Below, one piece after another: positions 1 to 7,094 of a DNA stretch of 8,434 nucleotides. A program made the position numbers and the translations under genes. This stretch comes from Pseudomonadota bacterium. Its GTDB lineage: Bacteria > Pseudomonadota > Gammaproteobacteria > Burkholderiales > Rhodocyclaceae. Position 1 is the stretch's first letter, and each line of letters opens with the position of its first letter. Where the stretch lies: positions 1-8,434 of the forward strand of contig JAUPVD010000509.1 in NCBI GenBank assembly GCA_030917225.1. Direction: 5' to 3'. A model generated the notes under the pieces. It searched no databases, had not been told where the DNA came from, and saw nothing but the letters and a program-made list of their open reading frames with translations.

Positions 1-826
1 CGGAGTTGGCCTTGGCGATGCCTTCCTTGCTCATGCCGGCAGCCTTGATCTTCTTGTCCAGCTCGTCGAGGTCGGCACCCTCTTCGCCTTCACCCAATTC
101 CTTCTGGATGGCCTTGACCTGTTCGTTCAGGTAGTACTCGCGCTGGCTCTTCTCCATCTGGCGCTTGACGCGGCCGCGGATGCGCTTTTCCACCTGCAGA
201 ATGTCGATTTCGGTTTCCAGCTGGCTCAAGAGGCGTTCAATGCGCGCGCGCACGTCGAACATCTCAAGGATTTCCTGCTTCTGCTCAAGCTTGAGCGGCA
301 GGTGTGCGGCAATGGTGTCGGAGAGGCGACCGGCCTCCTCGATACCGGCGATCGAGGTCAGGATCTCCGGCGGAATCTTCTTGTTCAGTTTCACGTACTG
401 GTCGAACTGTGCAATCACGGCGCGGCGCATGGCCTCGACTTCGTGATTGACGCCATCTTCGCCGGAAATCGGCGTCGCCCGGGCAGTGAACATTTGCTCG
501 CCAGACTCGATCGACTCGACGTGCGCGCGCTGCGTACCTTCGACCAGCACCTTGACGGTGCCGTCAGGCAATTTCAGCATCTGCAGGATGTTGGCAACGC
601 AACCAATCCGGTAGAGATCTTCCTCGGACGGCTCGTCTTTTGCTGCCGATTTCTGGGCCACGAGCAGGATGCTCTTGCCAGCTTCCATCGCCACTTCCAG
701 CGCCTTGATCGACTTCGGTCGACCGACAAAAAGCGGAATGACCATGTGCGGAAACACGACCACGTCACGCAAAGGCAACAGCGGCAGTTCCAGGGATTCA
801 GCTGACAAATTGGGGGTATTCGACAT
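1..826 (-). CDS. lon: Lon ATP-dependent protease, N-terminal part (cut by window edge)
   Basis: Lon is the cytoplasmic AAA+ serine protease that unfolds and degrades misfolded and regulatory proteins. Only the first 275 codons are here; the ATPase and Ser-Lys protease domains lie beyond position 1. The protein opens with MSNTPNLSAESLELPLLPLR, followed by the typical Lon N-terminal run RDVVVFPHMVIPLFVGRPKS (residues 20-39). Residues about 14-205 form the substrate-binding LAN domain, and about 205-270 the charged helical segment with KRQMEKSQREYYLNEQ (221-236), a hallmark of Lon. The start at 826 is supported by AAGG eight bases upstream (838-835). It lies 95 bp downstream of clpX on the same strand, with a hairpin and a sigma-32-like promoter between them, so it may be transcribed both by read-through and on its own. 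Nothing looks broken in the visible part. Confidence 0.96.
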   Translation of the reverse strand, partial: MSNTPNLSAESLELPLLPLRDVVVFPHMVIPLFVGRPKSIKALEVAMEAGKSILLVAQKSAAKDEPSEEDLYRIGCVANILQMLKLPDGTVKVLVEGTQRAHVESIESGEQMFTARATPISGEDGVNHEVEAMRRAVIAQFDQYVKLNKKIPPEILTSIAGIEEAGRLSDTIAAHLPLKLEQKQEILEMFDVRARIERLLSQLETEIDILQVEKRIRGRVKRQMEKSQREYYLNEQVKAIQKELGEGEEGADLDELDKKIKAAGMSKEGIAKANS

Positions 827-859
827 CTCGTGTGCCTTATGAGGTGAAGTTCCTGCCCC

Positions 860-887
860 ACATGGGGGCGGGAAACAGGAAATCAAG
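860..887 (-). promoter_or_regulatory. Candidate sigma-32 (heat-shock) promoter of lon
   Basis: On the minus strand CTTGAT (887-882) is followed after 14 bases by CCCCATGT (867-860). The known sigma-32 consensus is CTTGAA and CCCCATNT with roughly 13-17 bases between them, so only the last -35 base differs. Transcription would start near 853, giving a leader of about 27 bases before the lon start at 826. lon is a classical heat-shock gene in E. coli, which agrees. The -10 box lies inside a GC palindrome (852-872), which is an alternative explanation for the C-run. Confidence 0.65.
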
Positions 888-906
888 CCGCGCCGAAATC
901 GGCGCG
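881..906 (-). terminator. Hairpin after clpX, possible weak intrinsic terminator
   Basis: A perfect 7-bp stem (889-895 with 900-906, CGCGCCG against CGGCGCG) with a 4-base loop sits 16 bases after the clpX stop. On the minus strand it is followed by GCTTGATTT, only a poor T-tract, so termination is probably partial and some read-through into lon is expected. The bases just after the stem are also the -35 box of the proposed lon heat-shock promoter. Confidence 0.5.
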
Positions 907-921
907 ATTGTTCTTAAACTC

Positions 922-2193
<1,272 letters not shown>

Positions 2194-2235
2194 ATTCCGT
2201 CTTCCTATATCTTGCCGGGCCGTCCAAAGATTGGA

Positions 2236-2874
2236 TCAGATGCCTTCGCGCGTGGCAAGCACCTTGTCGATAAGGCCATATTCTGTCGCTTCCTGAGCCG
2301 AAAGGAAATTGTCCCGATCGGTATCCCGCTCAATGCGCTCAACCGGCTGGCCGGTATGGTGCGCCATGATGTCGTTGAGCTTGGCGCGGAGGGCAAGGAT
2401 TTCCTTGGCGTGAATCTCGATATCCGAAGCCTGGCCCTGGAAACCGCCCATCGGCTGGTGAATCATGATGCGCGAGTTCGGGAGCGCGAAACGCTTGCCC
2501 TTGGTTCCGGCGGTGAGCAGAAAAGCACCCATCGAGCAGGCCTGTCCCATGCACAGGGTCGACACATCCGGTTTGATGAACTGCATGGTGTCGTAGATCG
2601 ACAAACCCGCCGTCACCGAACCGCCCGGTGAGTTGATGTAGAAATGGATGTCCTTGTCGGGATTCTCCGCCTCAAGGAACAGAAGCTGCGCCACCACCAG
2701 GTTGGCCGTCGCGTCATTGACCGGGCCGACGAGGAAAATGACGCGCTCCTTGATCAGGCGCGAGTAGATATCGTAGGCACGCTCGCCGCGACCACTCTGC
2801 TCGATGACCATCGGCACCAGGCCGAGTCCTTGCGGATCCCAATTGCTCTGGCCGCTGTTTCGACTATCGATCAT
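2236..2874 (-). CDS. clpP: ClpP, proteolytic subunit of ClpXP
   Basis: ClpP is the serine peptidase that forms the double-heptamer degradation chamber fed by ClpX (and by ClpA where present). Using the start at 2874 the protein has 212 residues (207 in E. coli). The catalytic triad is intact: Ser114 in QACSMGAF, His139 in IMIHQPMGG, and Asp188 in RDTDRDNF. The frame is open to an ATG at 2898 that overlaps the tig stop codon (TGATG), which would add eight residues. The ATG at 2874 is preferred because GGAGGA lies six bases upstream of it, and because the MIDS...[21 protein letters not shown] beginning resembles known ClpP N-termini, including a short propeptide. It sits between tig and clpX in the usual proteobacterial order and very likely shares the tig promoter; I found no sigma-32-like site near the end of tig. 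Confidence 0.97.
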   Translation of the reverse strand: MIDSRNSGQSNWDPQGLGLVPMVIEQSGRGERAYDIYSRLIKERVIFLVGPVNDATANLVVAQLLFLEAENPDKDIHFYINSPGGSVTAGLSIYDTMQFIKPDVSTLCMGQACSMGAFLLTAGTKGKRFALPNSRIMIHQPMGGFQGQASDIEIHAKEILALRAKLNDIMAHHTGQPVERIERDTDRDNFLSAQEATEYGLIDKVLATREGI

Positions 2875-2880
2875 GCCTGC

Positions 2881-2886
2881 TCCTCC
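2881..2886 (-). promoter_or_regulatory. Ribosome-binding site that fixes the clpP start
   Basis: GGAGGA on the minus strand (2886-2881), six bases before the ATG at 2874. It lies downstream of the competing ATG at 2898, so it can only serve the inner start. Confidence 0.85.
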
Positions 2887-2897
2887 AAGGTTTCTCA

Positions 2898-4220
2898 TCA
2901 GGCCTGCTGCTGGCCCATCAGTTCGTCAAACGCGGCAGCCTTGTCGGTCACCTTGGCGACGCCCAGCACATAGCTGACAACGTTATCCTCGATGGCCACA
3001 CCTTCGATTTCCTGCAGGCGCTGCGGCTGGGCGTAGTACCAGCGCACGACTTCTTCCGGATGCTCGTAGCTTTGAGCGGCTTCGTCGACGATGGCGCGAA
3101 CCTGCTCCGGCTTGGCATGCAGTTCCTTGACCTTGACCAGTTCGGCCAGCACCAGGCCCAGGGTCACGCGGCGCTTGGCCTGCTCGGCAAACCATTCCGG
3201 CTGCATCGGGAAATCATTGATCTTCATGCCGCGCTGCTCCATGTCGCGACGGGCATTTTCCATCAGGCGATGGACTTCCATCTCGATCAGGGCATTCGGG
3301 ATCTCGATCGGGTTGGCCTTGATGATCGCATCCATGACCTGATCCTTGATCTTGCTCTGGATGCGCTTCTTGACTTCGCGCTTCAGGTTGCCGGTGATCT
3401 CCTCGCGCATCTTGGCAACGTCGCCATCCGGCACACCGAGGGTCTTGGCAAACTCGGCATCGAGTTCCGGCAGCACGGGGCCGCTGACCTTCTTGACGGT
3501 GATTTCGAACTGAACCTTCTGACCAGCCAGTTCCTTCGAGAAATAATCTTCCGGGAAGGTCATGTCGAAAGTCTTGCCCTCGCCGGCCTTGAGGCCTTCG
3601 ACAGCGTTTTCGAAGTCGGCCAGCATCATGCCCTGACCGAGCACGAACGGGTAATCGGTCGCCTGGCCACCCTGGAACGGCTCACCGTCCTTCTTGCCGA
3701 GGAAATCGATCACGACGCGGTCTTCCTTGGCGGCAGCGCGGTCGGCGGCTTCGTAGCGGATACGCTGCTTGCGCAGGATCTCAATGGTCTTCTCGATTTC
3801 GGCTTCGGTCACTTCCAGCACCGGGCGCTCGACCTCGGCAGCCGACATATCGCCCAGCTGGACCTCCGGGTAAATCTCGAACACGGCGGCAAACTCAAGA
3901 TGCGTGCTGTTTTCGGTATTTTTCGGCTCGATGCGCGGGTAACCGGCAACGCGCAGTTGTTGTGCCATGACAGCCTGGCCAAATGCACGATCCAGCGCCT
4001 CGTTCAGGGCCTCGTGGCGCGCCTGGTCGCCGTGCTGCTGGCGAACGATGTTCGCCGGTACCTTGCCCGGGCGGAAACCGGCCATCTTTACGTTCTTGCT
4101 GATGCGCTTCAGGCGAGCATCGACATCCTTGTCGAGATCAGCAATGGCGATGGTCAGATCAAGGCGACGCTCGAGGGCGCTCGGAGCCGGTTGCTGGGCG
4201 TTAGTATTTTCGGTGTTCAT
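2898..4220 (-). CDS. tig: Trigger factor, ribosome-bound chaperone and peptidyl-prolyl isomerase
   Basis: Trigger factor binds the ribosome near the exit tunnel and shields nascent chains in the cytoplasm. With the start at 4220 the protein has 440 residues (432 in E. coli). The ribosome-binding domain (about 15-125) carries the signature GFRPGKVP (48-55). An FKBP-type isomerase domain spans about 165-245 ([19 protein letters not shown], then the conserved FVLGQGMM). The long helical C-terminal chaperone domain runs from about 250 to 430, and the glutamine-rich end is typical. The frame also has an ATG at 4226, but the only Shine-Dalgarno-like AGGA (4233-4230) would be three bases from it and nine from the ATG at 4220, so the inner one is preferred. 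The N-terminus has about ten more polar residues before LERRL than short-form homologues. tig is first in the tig-clpP-clpX operon; its TGA overlaps the unused upstream ATG of clpP. Confidence 0.97.
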   Translation of the reverse strand: MNTENTNAQQPAPSALERRLDLTIAIADLDKDVDARLKRISKNVKMAGFRPGKVPANIVRQQHGDQARHEALNEALDRAFGQAVMAQQLRVAGYPRIEPKNTENSTHLEFAAVFEIYPEVQLGDMSAAEVERPVLEVTEAEIEKTIEILRKQRIRYEAADRAAAKEDRVVIDFLGKKDGEPFQGGQATDYPFVLGQGMMLADFENAVEGLKAGEGKTFDMTFPEDYFSKELAGQKVQFEITVKKVSGPVLPELDAEFAKTLGVPDGDVAKMREEITGNLKREVKKRIQSKIKDQVMDAIIKANPIEIPNALIEMEVHRLMENARRDMEQRGMKINDFPMQPEWFAEQAKRRVTLGLVLAELVKVKELHAKPEQVRAIVDEAAQSYEHPEEVVRWYYAQPQRLQEIEGVAIEDNVVSYVLGVAKVTDKAAAFDELMGQQQA

Positions 4221-4229
4221 TTGCATAAA

Positions 4230-4233
4230 TCCT
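4230..4233 (-). promoter_or_regulatory. Ribosome-binding site that decides the tig start
   Basis: AGGA on the minus strand (4233-4230). It is nine bases from the ATG at 4220 and only three from the ATG at 4226, which favours the former. Confidence 0.55.
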
Positions 4234-4292
4234 AAGTGGAGCGGGTATGGGCACGCCGGAGCGGCGCCGGCTAGTCGGAAAGAAAGCGGAGA

Positions 4293-4301
4293 ATTCTATC
4301 A
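4293..4301 (-). promoter_or_regulatory. Extended -10 promoter of tig-clpP-clpX
   Basis: TGATAGAAT on the minus strand (4301-4293) matches the extended -10 form TGnTATAAT with one mismatch. At the usual 17-bp distance the -35 position reads CCCTGA, a poor match, as is common for extended -10 promoters. Predicted start is near 4286, leaving a leader of about 65 bases that can form a small GC hairpin (4255-4271; 5-bp stem, 7-base loop). Confidence 0.6.
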
Positions 4302-4368
4302 CGCCGGACCGGGACTCAGGGCAACACGGCATCCGTCGGCGTTTCAGTACGAGTACACCAGCGCGCAG

Positions 4369-4707
4369 CTAGAAGAAGCCTCGCTCCTGCACTTCGTCCA
4401 TCGTCGGCCCGGAGTAATGCTCGGTACGCCGGCTTCTGCGCTGCAGCAGTTTCTGTTGCACGACCGGCGGCAAATCCGTCAGCAGGATCAGGTTCTTCGC
4501 GATCAGCACGTCGATGACGTCTTCGATCACACGAACCATATCCAGATCGGCGCGCAGCGAGAACAAGCCCGGTTCGAGTTGTTCCGCTTCGGCGATGAAA
4601 GTGGAGACTTCCGGATGATCGGCAGCAAGAAACTCCGAGGAAAAGCTACCGGCCTCCTTGATCAAGCCGACAACTGCGCCTTGGGCATTACGCACTACAT
4701 ACGGCAT
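4369..4707 (-). CDS. Small conserved protein of unknown function (112 residues)
   Basis: The protein starts MPYVVRNAQGAVVGLIKEAG, continues with an acidic helical stretch (about 20-60), then DLDMVRVIEDVIDVLIAKN (about 55-75), LTDLPPVVQQKLLQRRSRR (about 76-94) and an acidic/aromatic tail ending ERGFF. This layout resembles a small proteobacterial family that databases often call 'tryptophan synthase subunit beta like protein'; it has no tryptophan synthase domain, and its function is not known to me. There is no signal peptide or membrane segment, so it is probably cytoplasmic. The frame is open to an ATG at 4743, but GGAGA (4718-4714) sits six bases before the ATG at 4707, and the MPYV start matches the family as I recall it. 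It has its own promoter upstream (4782-4809). No terminator is evident before the tig promoter, so some read-through into tig is possible. Confidence 0.8.
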   Translation of the reverse strand: MPYVVRNAQGAVVGLIKEAGSFSSEFLAADHPEVSTFIAEAEQLEPGLFSLRADLDMVRVIEDVIDVLIAKNLILLTDLPPVVQQKLLQRRSRRTEHYSGPTMDEVQERGFF

Positions 4708-4772
4708 CCTGATTCTCCAAATCACCGCAGTCTTCGAAGTCACCTTTCAGGGGCGACCATCATGCGAACTGC

Positions 4773-4820
4773 AAGGTTCCCAATCTATCAAGAAATGACG
4801 ATATTGCAACAGGGAACCTT
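4773..4820. repeat. Perfect 9-bp inverted repeat bracketing a promoter
   Basis: AAGGTTCCC (4773-4781) and GGGAACCTT (4812-4820) are exact reverse complements separated by 30 bases. The spacer is almost exactly filled by the -35 to -10 region of the minus-strand promoter of the 112-residue protein. Because transcription should start near 4775, inside the left arm, the repeat would not form a hairpin in the transcript; it more likely acts as DNA, for example as a paired operator. It could also be chance. Confidence 0.6.
4782..4809 (-). promoter_or_regulatory. Sigma-70-type promoter of the 112-residue protein gene
   Basis: On the minus strand TTGCAA (4809-4804), a 16-base spacer, then TAGATT (4787-4782), with TG one base before the -10 box (4790-4789) as in extended -10 promoters. 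Predicted start is near 4775, about 68 bases before the ATG at 4707. It is the best sigma-70-like match I found in the window. Confidence 0.65.
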
Positions 4821-4852
4821 TGGTGCGACCGACACAGGTGGCCGACCCGAGG

Positions 4853-5773
4853 TCAATCCACCGCACGCGTGCCGGGGGCCGGCGCCAGAGAAGCGACCTT
4901 CCGGCCCGAAAAACCCAGCACACGGGCAACATAAAGCCTAGTTTCCATGTAGGGCGGTATGCCGCCGTAGCGATCCACGGCCTTTTCTCCGGCAGTGTAG
5001 GCAGCGAGGACACGAACGACATCGCCTCTGTAGTAATCGAGCAGCCAGCGAAGGTAGGCCAGCCCGCCGCGGATGTTCTGTTCGGCATCAAAAGGCTTGC
5101 GTACATTGAAACGCTCGGCAGTCGCCGGAATCAGCTGCATGACCCCCATCGCCTGTTTCGGCGACAGCGCCCAGGGATCGAGATTCGACTCGACCGTCGC
5201 CACCGCCAAAGCCAAGCGTGCATCGACGCCATAGTGCGGCGCCAGCGAACGTATCAGGGCAACCACTCTTTGCCGCGGGAGTGGCAAGCCGGTGACATAG
5301 CGATCGAGATCAAAATGAGCCAGATAGACTGTTGAGCCATCGTCCTCGTCACTGCAGCCGAAGAACTCGATTCGTCTTGATGCGTACAGGCGATCAAGCT
5401 CGGCACGCGCAGCATGATGCCCCAACTGGCTCGCGGAAGAGAGCAGGCACGCTGCCAGCATTCTTTGCGCAGAACTCCCGCGCGCAAGCGACAGCTGGAT
5501 TTTCCCCGCCCGGTAGTAGCCCTCGGCACTGCCCAACCGCCCAGCCTGCCCATAAAGCGCAGAAGCCAGCAGCACGTTGCGGCGCAAGCCGCGCCCTGTC
5601 TCACTCGCCCAGGCCTGCGACAACAAGGCCTTGACCTGCGGGGCATCATCTTCGTCAATGGCCGGGCCGGCAGTGCGGGCATCGGCGGGGGCTGCAAGAA
5701 TCGCGAGGAGCATGATGATCACAGGCCCCGAACGGGACATCACCGTCTGCCACCAACCACGCAGCGCCAGCAT
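4853..5773 (-). CDS. Secreted lytic transglycosylase (SLT domain, family 1)
   Basis: Lytic transglycosylases cut the MurNAc-GlcNAc bond of peptidoglycan and leave 1,6-anhydromuramyl ends. The 306-residue protein begins with a signal peptide: a basic/tryptophan start, hydrophobic core 17-28, and an APADA cleavage motif with a likely cut after Ala32, so it should act in the periplasm; no lipobox cysteine is seen. Residues about 45-130 are small helical repeats of Sel1/TPR character. The SLT catalytic domain spans about 170-285: catalytic Glu195 in VATVESNLDPWALS, then GVMQL (210-214), NIRGGLAYL (233-241), AAYTAGEKAV (257-266) and GGIPPYMET (270-278). Most relatives have YNAGE where this one has YTAGE (Thr260). 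The start at 5773 has GGAG (5782-5779) five bases upstream. It is a single gene, divergent from tRNA-Leu; no terminator is evident after its stop. The specific subfamily is uncertain, so no symbol is given. Confidence 0.93.
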   Translation of the reverse strand: MLALRGWWQTVMSRSGPVIIMLLAILAAPADARTAGPAIDEDDAPQVKALLSQAWASETGRGLRRNVLLASALYGQAGRLGSAEGYYRAGKIQLSLARGSSAQRMLAACLLSSASQLGHHAARAELDRLYASRRIEFFGCSDEDDGSTVYLAHFDLDRYVTGLPLPRQRVVALIRSLAPHYGVDARLALAVATVESNLDPWALSPKQAMGVMQLIPATAERFNVRKPFDAEQNIRGGLAYLRWLLDYYRGDVVRVLAAYTAGEKAVDRYGGIPPYMETRLYVARVLGFSGRKVASLAPAPGTRAVD

Positions 5774-5874
5774 GACAGCTCCAATCCATGACTACCGGGA
5801 AACAAGAACGCTTTGCCGGCACCTGTCGAAACCTGAAGATACAACCGGCACTGGTCCCCGGAACTACGATCCTC

Positions 5875-5880
5875 TACAAT
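5875..5880 (+). promoter_or_regulatory. Possible -10 box of tRNA-Leu
   Basis: TACAAT lies ten bases before the 5' end of the tRNA. The start would fall near 5887, leaving a leader of only about three bases. The -35 position (about 5852-5857, TGGTCC) is a poor match, so this is tentative. The same 116-bp gap (5774-5889) must also hold the unidentified promoter of the divergent transglycosylase gene. Confidence 0.4.
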
Positions 5881-5889
5881 GGCCGCCGT

Positions 5890-5973
5890 GCGGACGTGGC
5901 GGAATTGGTAGACGCACCAGATTTAGGTTCTGGCGCCTCTGGCGTGAGAGTTCGAGTCTCTCCGTCCGCACCA
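5890..5973 (+). tRNA. tRNA-Leu, anticodon UAG, with encoded CCA
   Basis: This folds as a complete class II tRNA. The acceptor stem is GCGGACG (5890-5896) with CGTCCGC (5963-5969), followed by discriminator A and an encoded CCA (5971-5973). The anticodon stem is CCAGA/TCTGG with loop TTTAGGT (5922-5928), anticodon TAG at 5924-5926, which reads CUA and other CUN leucine codons. The long variable arm (CGCC-TCT-GGCG, 5934-5944) is the mark of leucine tRNAs, and the T-arm is GAGAG-TTCGAGT-CTCTC (5946-5962). All stems pair without mismatch. It stands alone, with no other tRNA nearby and no duplicated 3' end that would suggest an integrated element. Confidence 0.97.
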
Positions 5974-5981
5974 CCTTCTAC

Positions 5982-5995
5982 CCGGCAATCGCCGG
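5982..5995 (+). terminator. Short hairpin after tRNA-Leu, possible end of transcript
   Basis: CCGGC-AATC-GCCGG forms a perfect 5-bp stem nine bases after the tRNA CCA. No T-run follows, so it is a weak terminator at best and may instead be a processing or decay barrier. The rest of the 272-bp stretch to hpnC (5974-6245) holds no gene I can support. Confidence 0.3.
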
Positions 5996-6189
5996 AACAT
6001 GCAATCCGGACTCCAGACGCCCGACTTCACTGCCGACGCCAGTGTCCGCGCGTGCTTCCATGCGATTCATTCTACTGCAGTTGCCCGAACCGGGAAGGCG
6101 CGCTGCGACGATTGAGCGAAACCCTCTAAATTCGCCGGCAAGCCACCAATCAGCCGCCCTGTTTGCCACAAGAGGCCGCATCGGCACGG

Positions 6190-6195
6190 TACAAT
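6190..6195 (+). promoter_or_regulatory. Possible -10 box of hpnCDE
   Basis: TACAAT would place the start near 6202, about 44 bases before the hpnC start. A good -35 (TTGCCA, 6163-6168) is 21 bases away, longer than usual; at 17 bases the sequence is CACAAG. The same TACAAT hexamer precedes the tRNA. Tentative. Confidence 0.35.
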
Positions 6196-6245
6196 CAGCG
6201 CCCGACTTCCACCCTCCCGCCAACATAGGCGATGGCCACGAGCCC

Positions 6246-7055
6246 ATGCCCGTCGACCACTACGAAAACTTTCCGGTCGCTTCTTTCCTGCTGCCCAAGC
6301 ACCTGCGGCAACCGATCGAGGCCATCTACCGCTTTGCCCGCAGCGCCGACGACATTGCCGACGAAGGCAATGCCGGCGCGAACGAGCGTCTGGCCGATCT
6401 CGCTGCCTACAACGCCCAGTTGGACCGCATCGAGAGCAAAAAGTTGGTCGAAGGGCCAATTTTTGCCCCACTGGCCAGCGAAATCGCCGAATGGCAACTG
6501 CCCATCCAGCTTTTTCGCGACCTGCTCGATGCGTTTTCGCAGGATGTGGTGAAACCACGCTACGCCAGCTACGAAGAAGTACTCGACTACTGTCGGCGTT
6601 CCGCCAACCCGGTCGGCCGGCTGCTGCTGCACCTCGTCGACCGCGCCACGCCAGAAAACCTCCGCCGCTCGGACGCCATCTGCAGTGCGCTGCAAATGGC
6701 CAACTTCTGGCAGGATGTGGCCATTGACTGGAAGAAGGATCGCGTCTATCTGCCACAGGACGATCTCGCCCGTTTCGGCATCAGCGAATCTCAGATCGCC
6801 GAAGGTCGTCATGATGCCGCGTGGGCGGCATTGATCGATTTTCAGACCGAACGAACGCGTGATCTGATGCTTTCCGGCGCGCCGCTGGTCCATGAACTTC
6901 CCGGACGCATGGGTTGGGAAATCCGTTTCACCGTGCAGGGAGGCTTGCGCATCCTTGAAAAAACCCGTCTTGTACGTGGCGATGTCTTCCGTCGCCGCCC
7001 GACACTCGGCGCTTCCGACTGGCTGCTTCTGGCTGGTCGAGCGCTTATCATGTAA
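6246..7055 (+). CDS. hpnC: HpnC, hydroxysqualene synthase
   Basis: HpnC belongs to the squalene/phytoene synthase family and converts presqualene diphosphate to hydroxysqualene, the second step of the bacterial HpnCDE squalene route. The 269-residue protein opens with MPVDHYENFPVASFLLP, typical of HpnC. The first aspartate-rich motif is DDIAD (35-39) and the second region is NFWQDVAIDWKKDR (153-166), both for binding diphosphate through magnesium. The start at 6246 is chosen by the family N-terminus; the Shine-Dalgarno is weak (AGGCGA, 6227-6232, 13 bases away). The frame is open far upstream, through the tRNA, but that extension has no family resemblance and is not real. An out-of-frame ATG at 6232 precedes the start. 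It is followed by hpnD after 39 bases. Older annotations call such genes phytoene or squalene synthase; assignment as HpnC rests on the N-terminus and on the gene order. Confidence 0.94.
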   Translation: MPVDHYENFPVASFLLPKHLRQPIEAIYRFARSADDIADEGNAGANERLADLAAYNAQLDRIESKKLVEGPIFAPLASEIAEWQLPIQLFRDLLDAFSQDVVKPRYASYEEVLDYCRRSANPVGRLLLHLVDRATPENLRRSDAICSALQMANFWQDVAIDWKKDRVYLPQDDLARFGISESQIAEGRHDAAWAALIDFQTERTRDLMLSGAPLVHELPGRMGWEIRFTVQGGLRILEKTRLVRGDVFRRRPTLGASDWLLLAGRALIM

Positions 7056-7094
7056 CCTCGAATCGGGGTTTTCCCCCATCTCCATTCCCGTCCG

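Noticed and set aside
3060..4235. Plus-strand open frame (391 codons) opposite tig
   Set aside because: Antisense shadow of tig: a leucine/histidine/aspartate-rich translation with no motif and no ribosome-binding site.
4255..4271. GC hairpin in the tig leader as a riboswitch or thermometer
   Set aside because: The stem is only five base pairs and does not cover the ribosome-binding site; there is not enough structure to claim regulation.
5963..6052. Possible attachment site at the tRNA-Leu 3' end (GTCCGC recurs near 6047)
   Set aside because: The repeat is only six bases, within chance, and there is no integrase or foreign-looking DNA in the window.
5577..6245. In-frame upstream extension of hpnC (223 codons)
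   Set aside because: It runs antisense through the transglycosylase gene and through the tRNA. The HpnC family begins at the MPVDHYENFPVAS methionine at 6246.
5978..6247. Minus-strand open frame of 89 codons in the tRNA-hpnC gap
   Set aside because: No recognisable motif, no clear ribosome-binding site, and it would overlap the hpnC start. Kept as non-coding.
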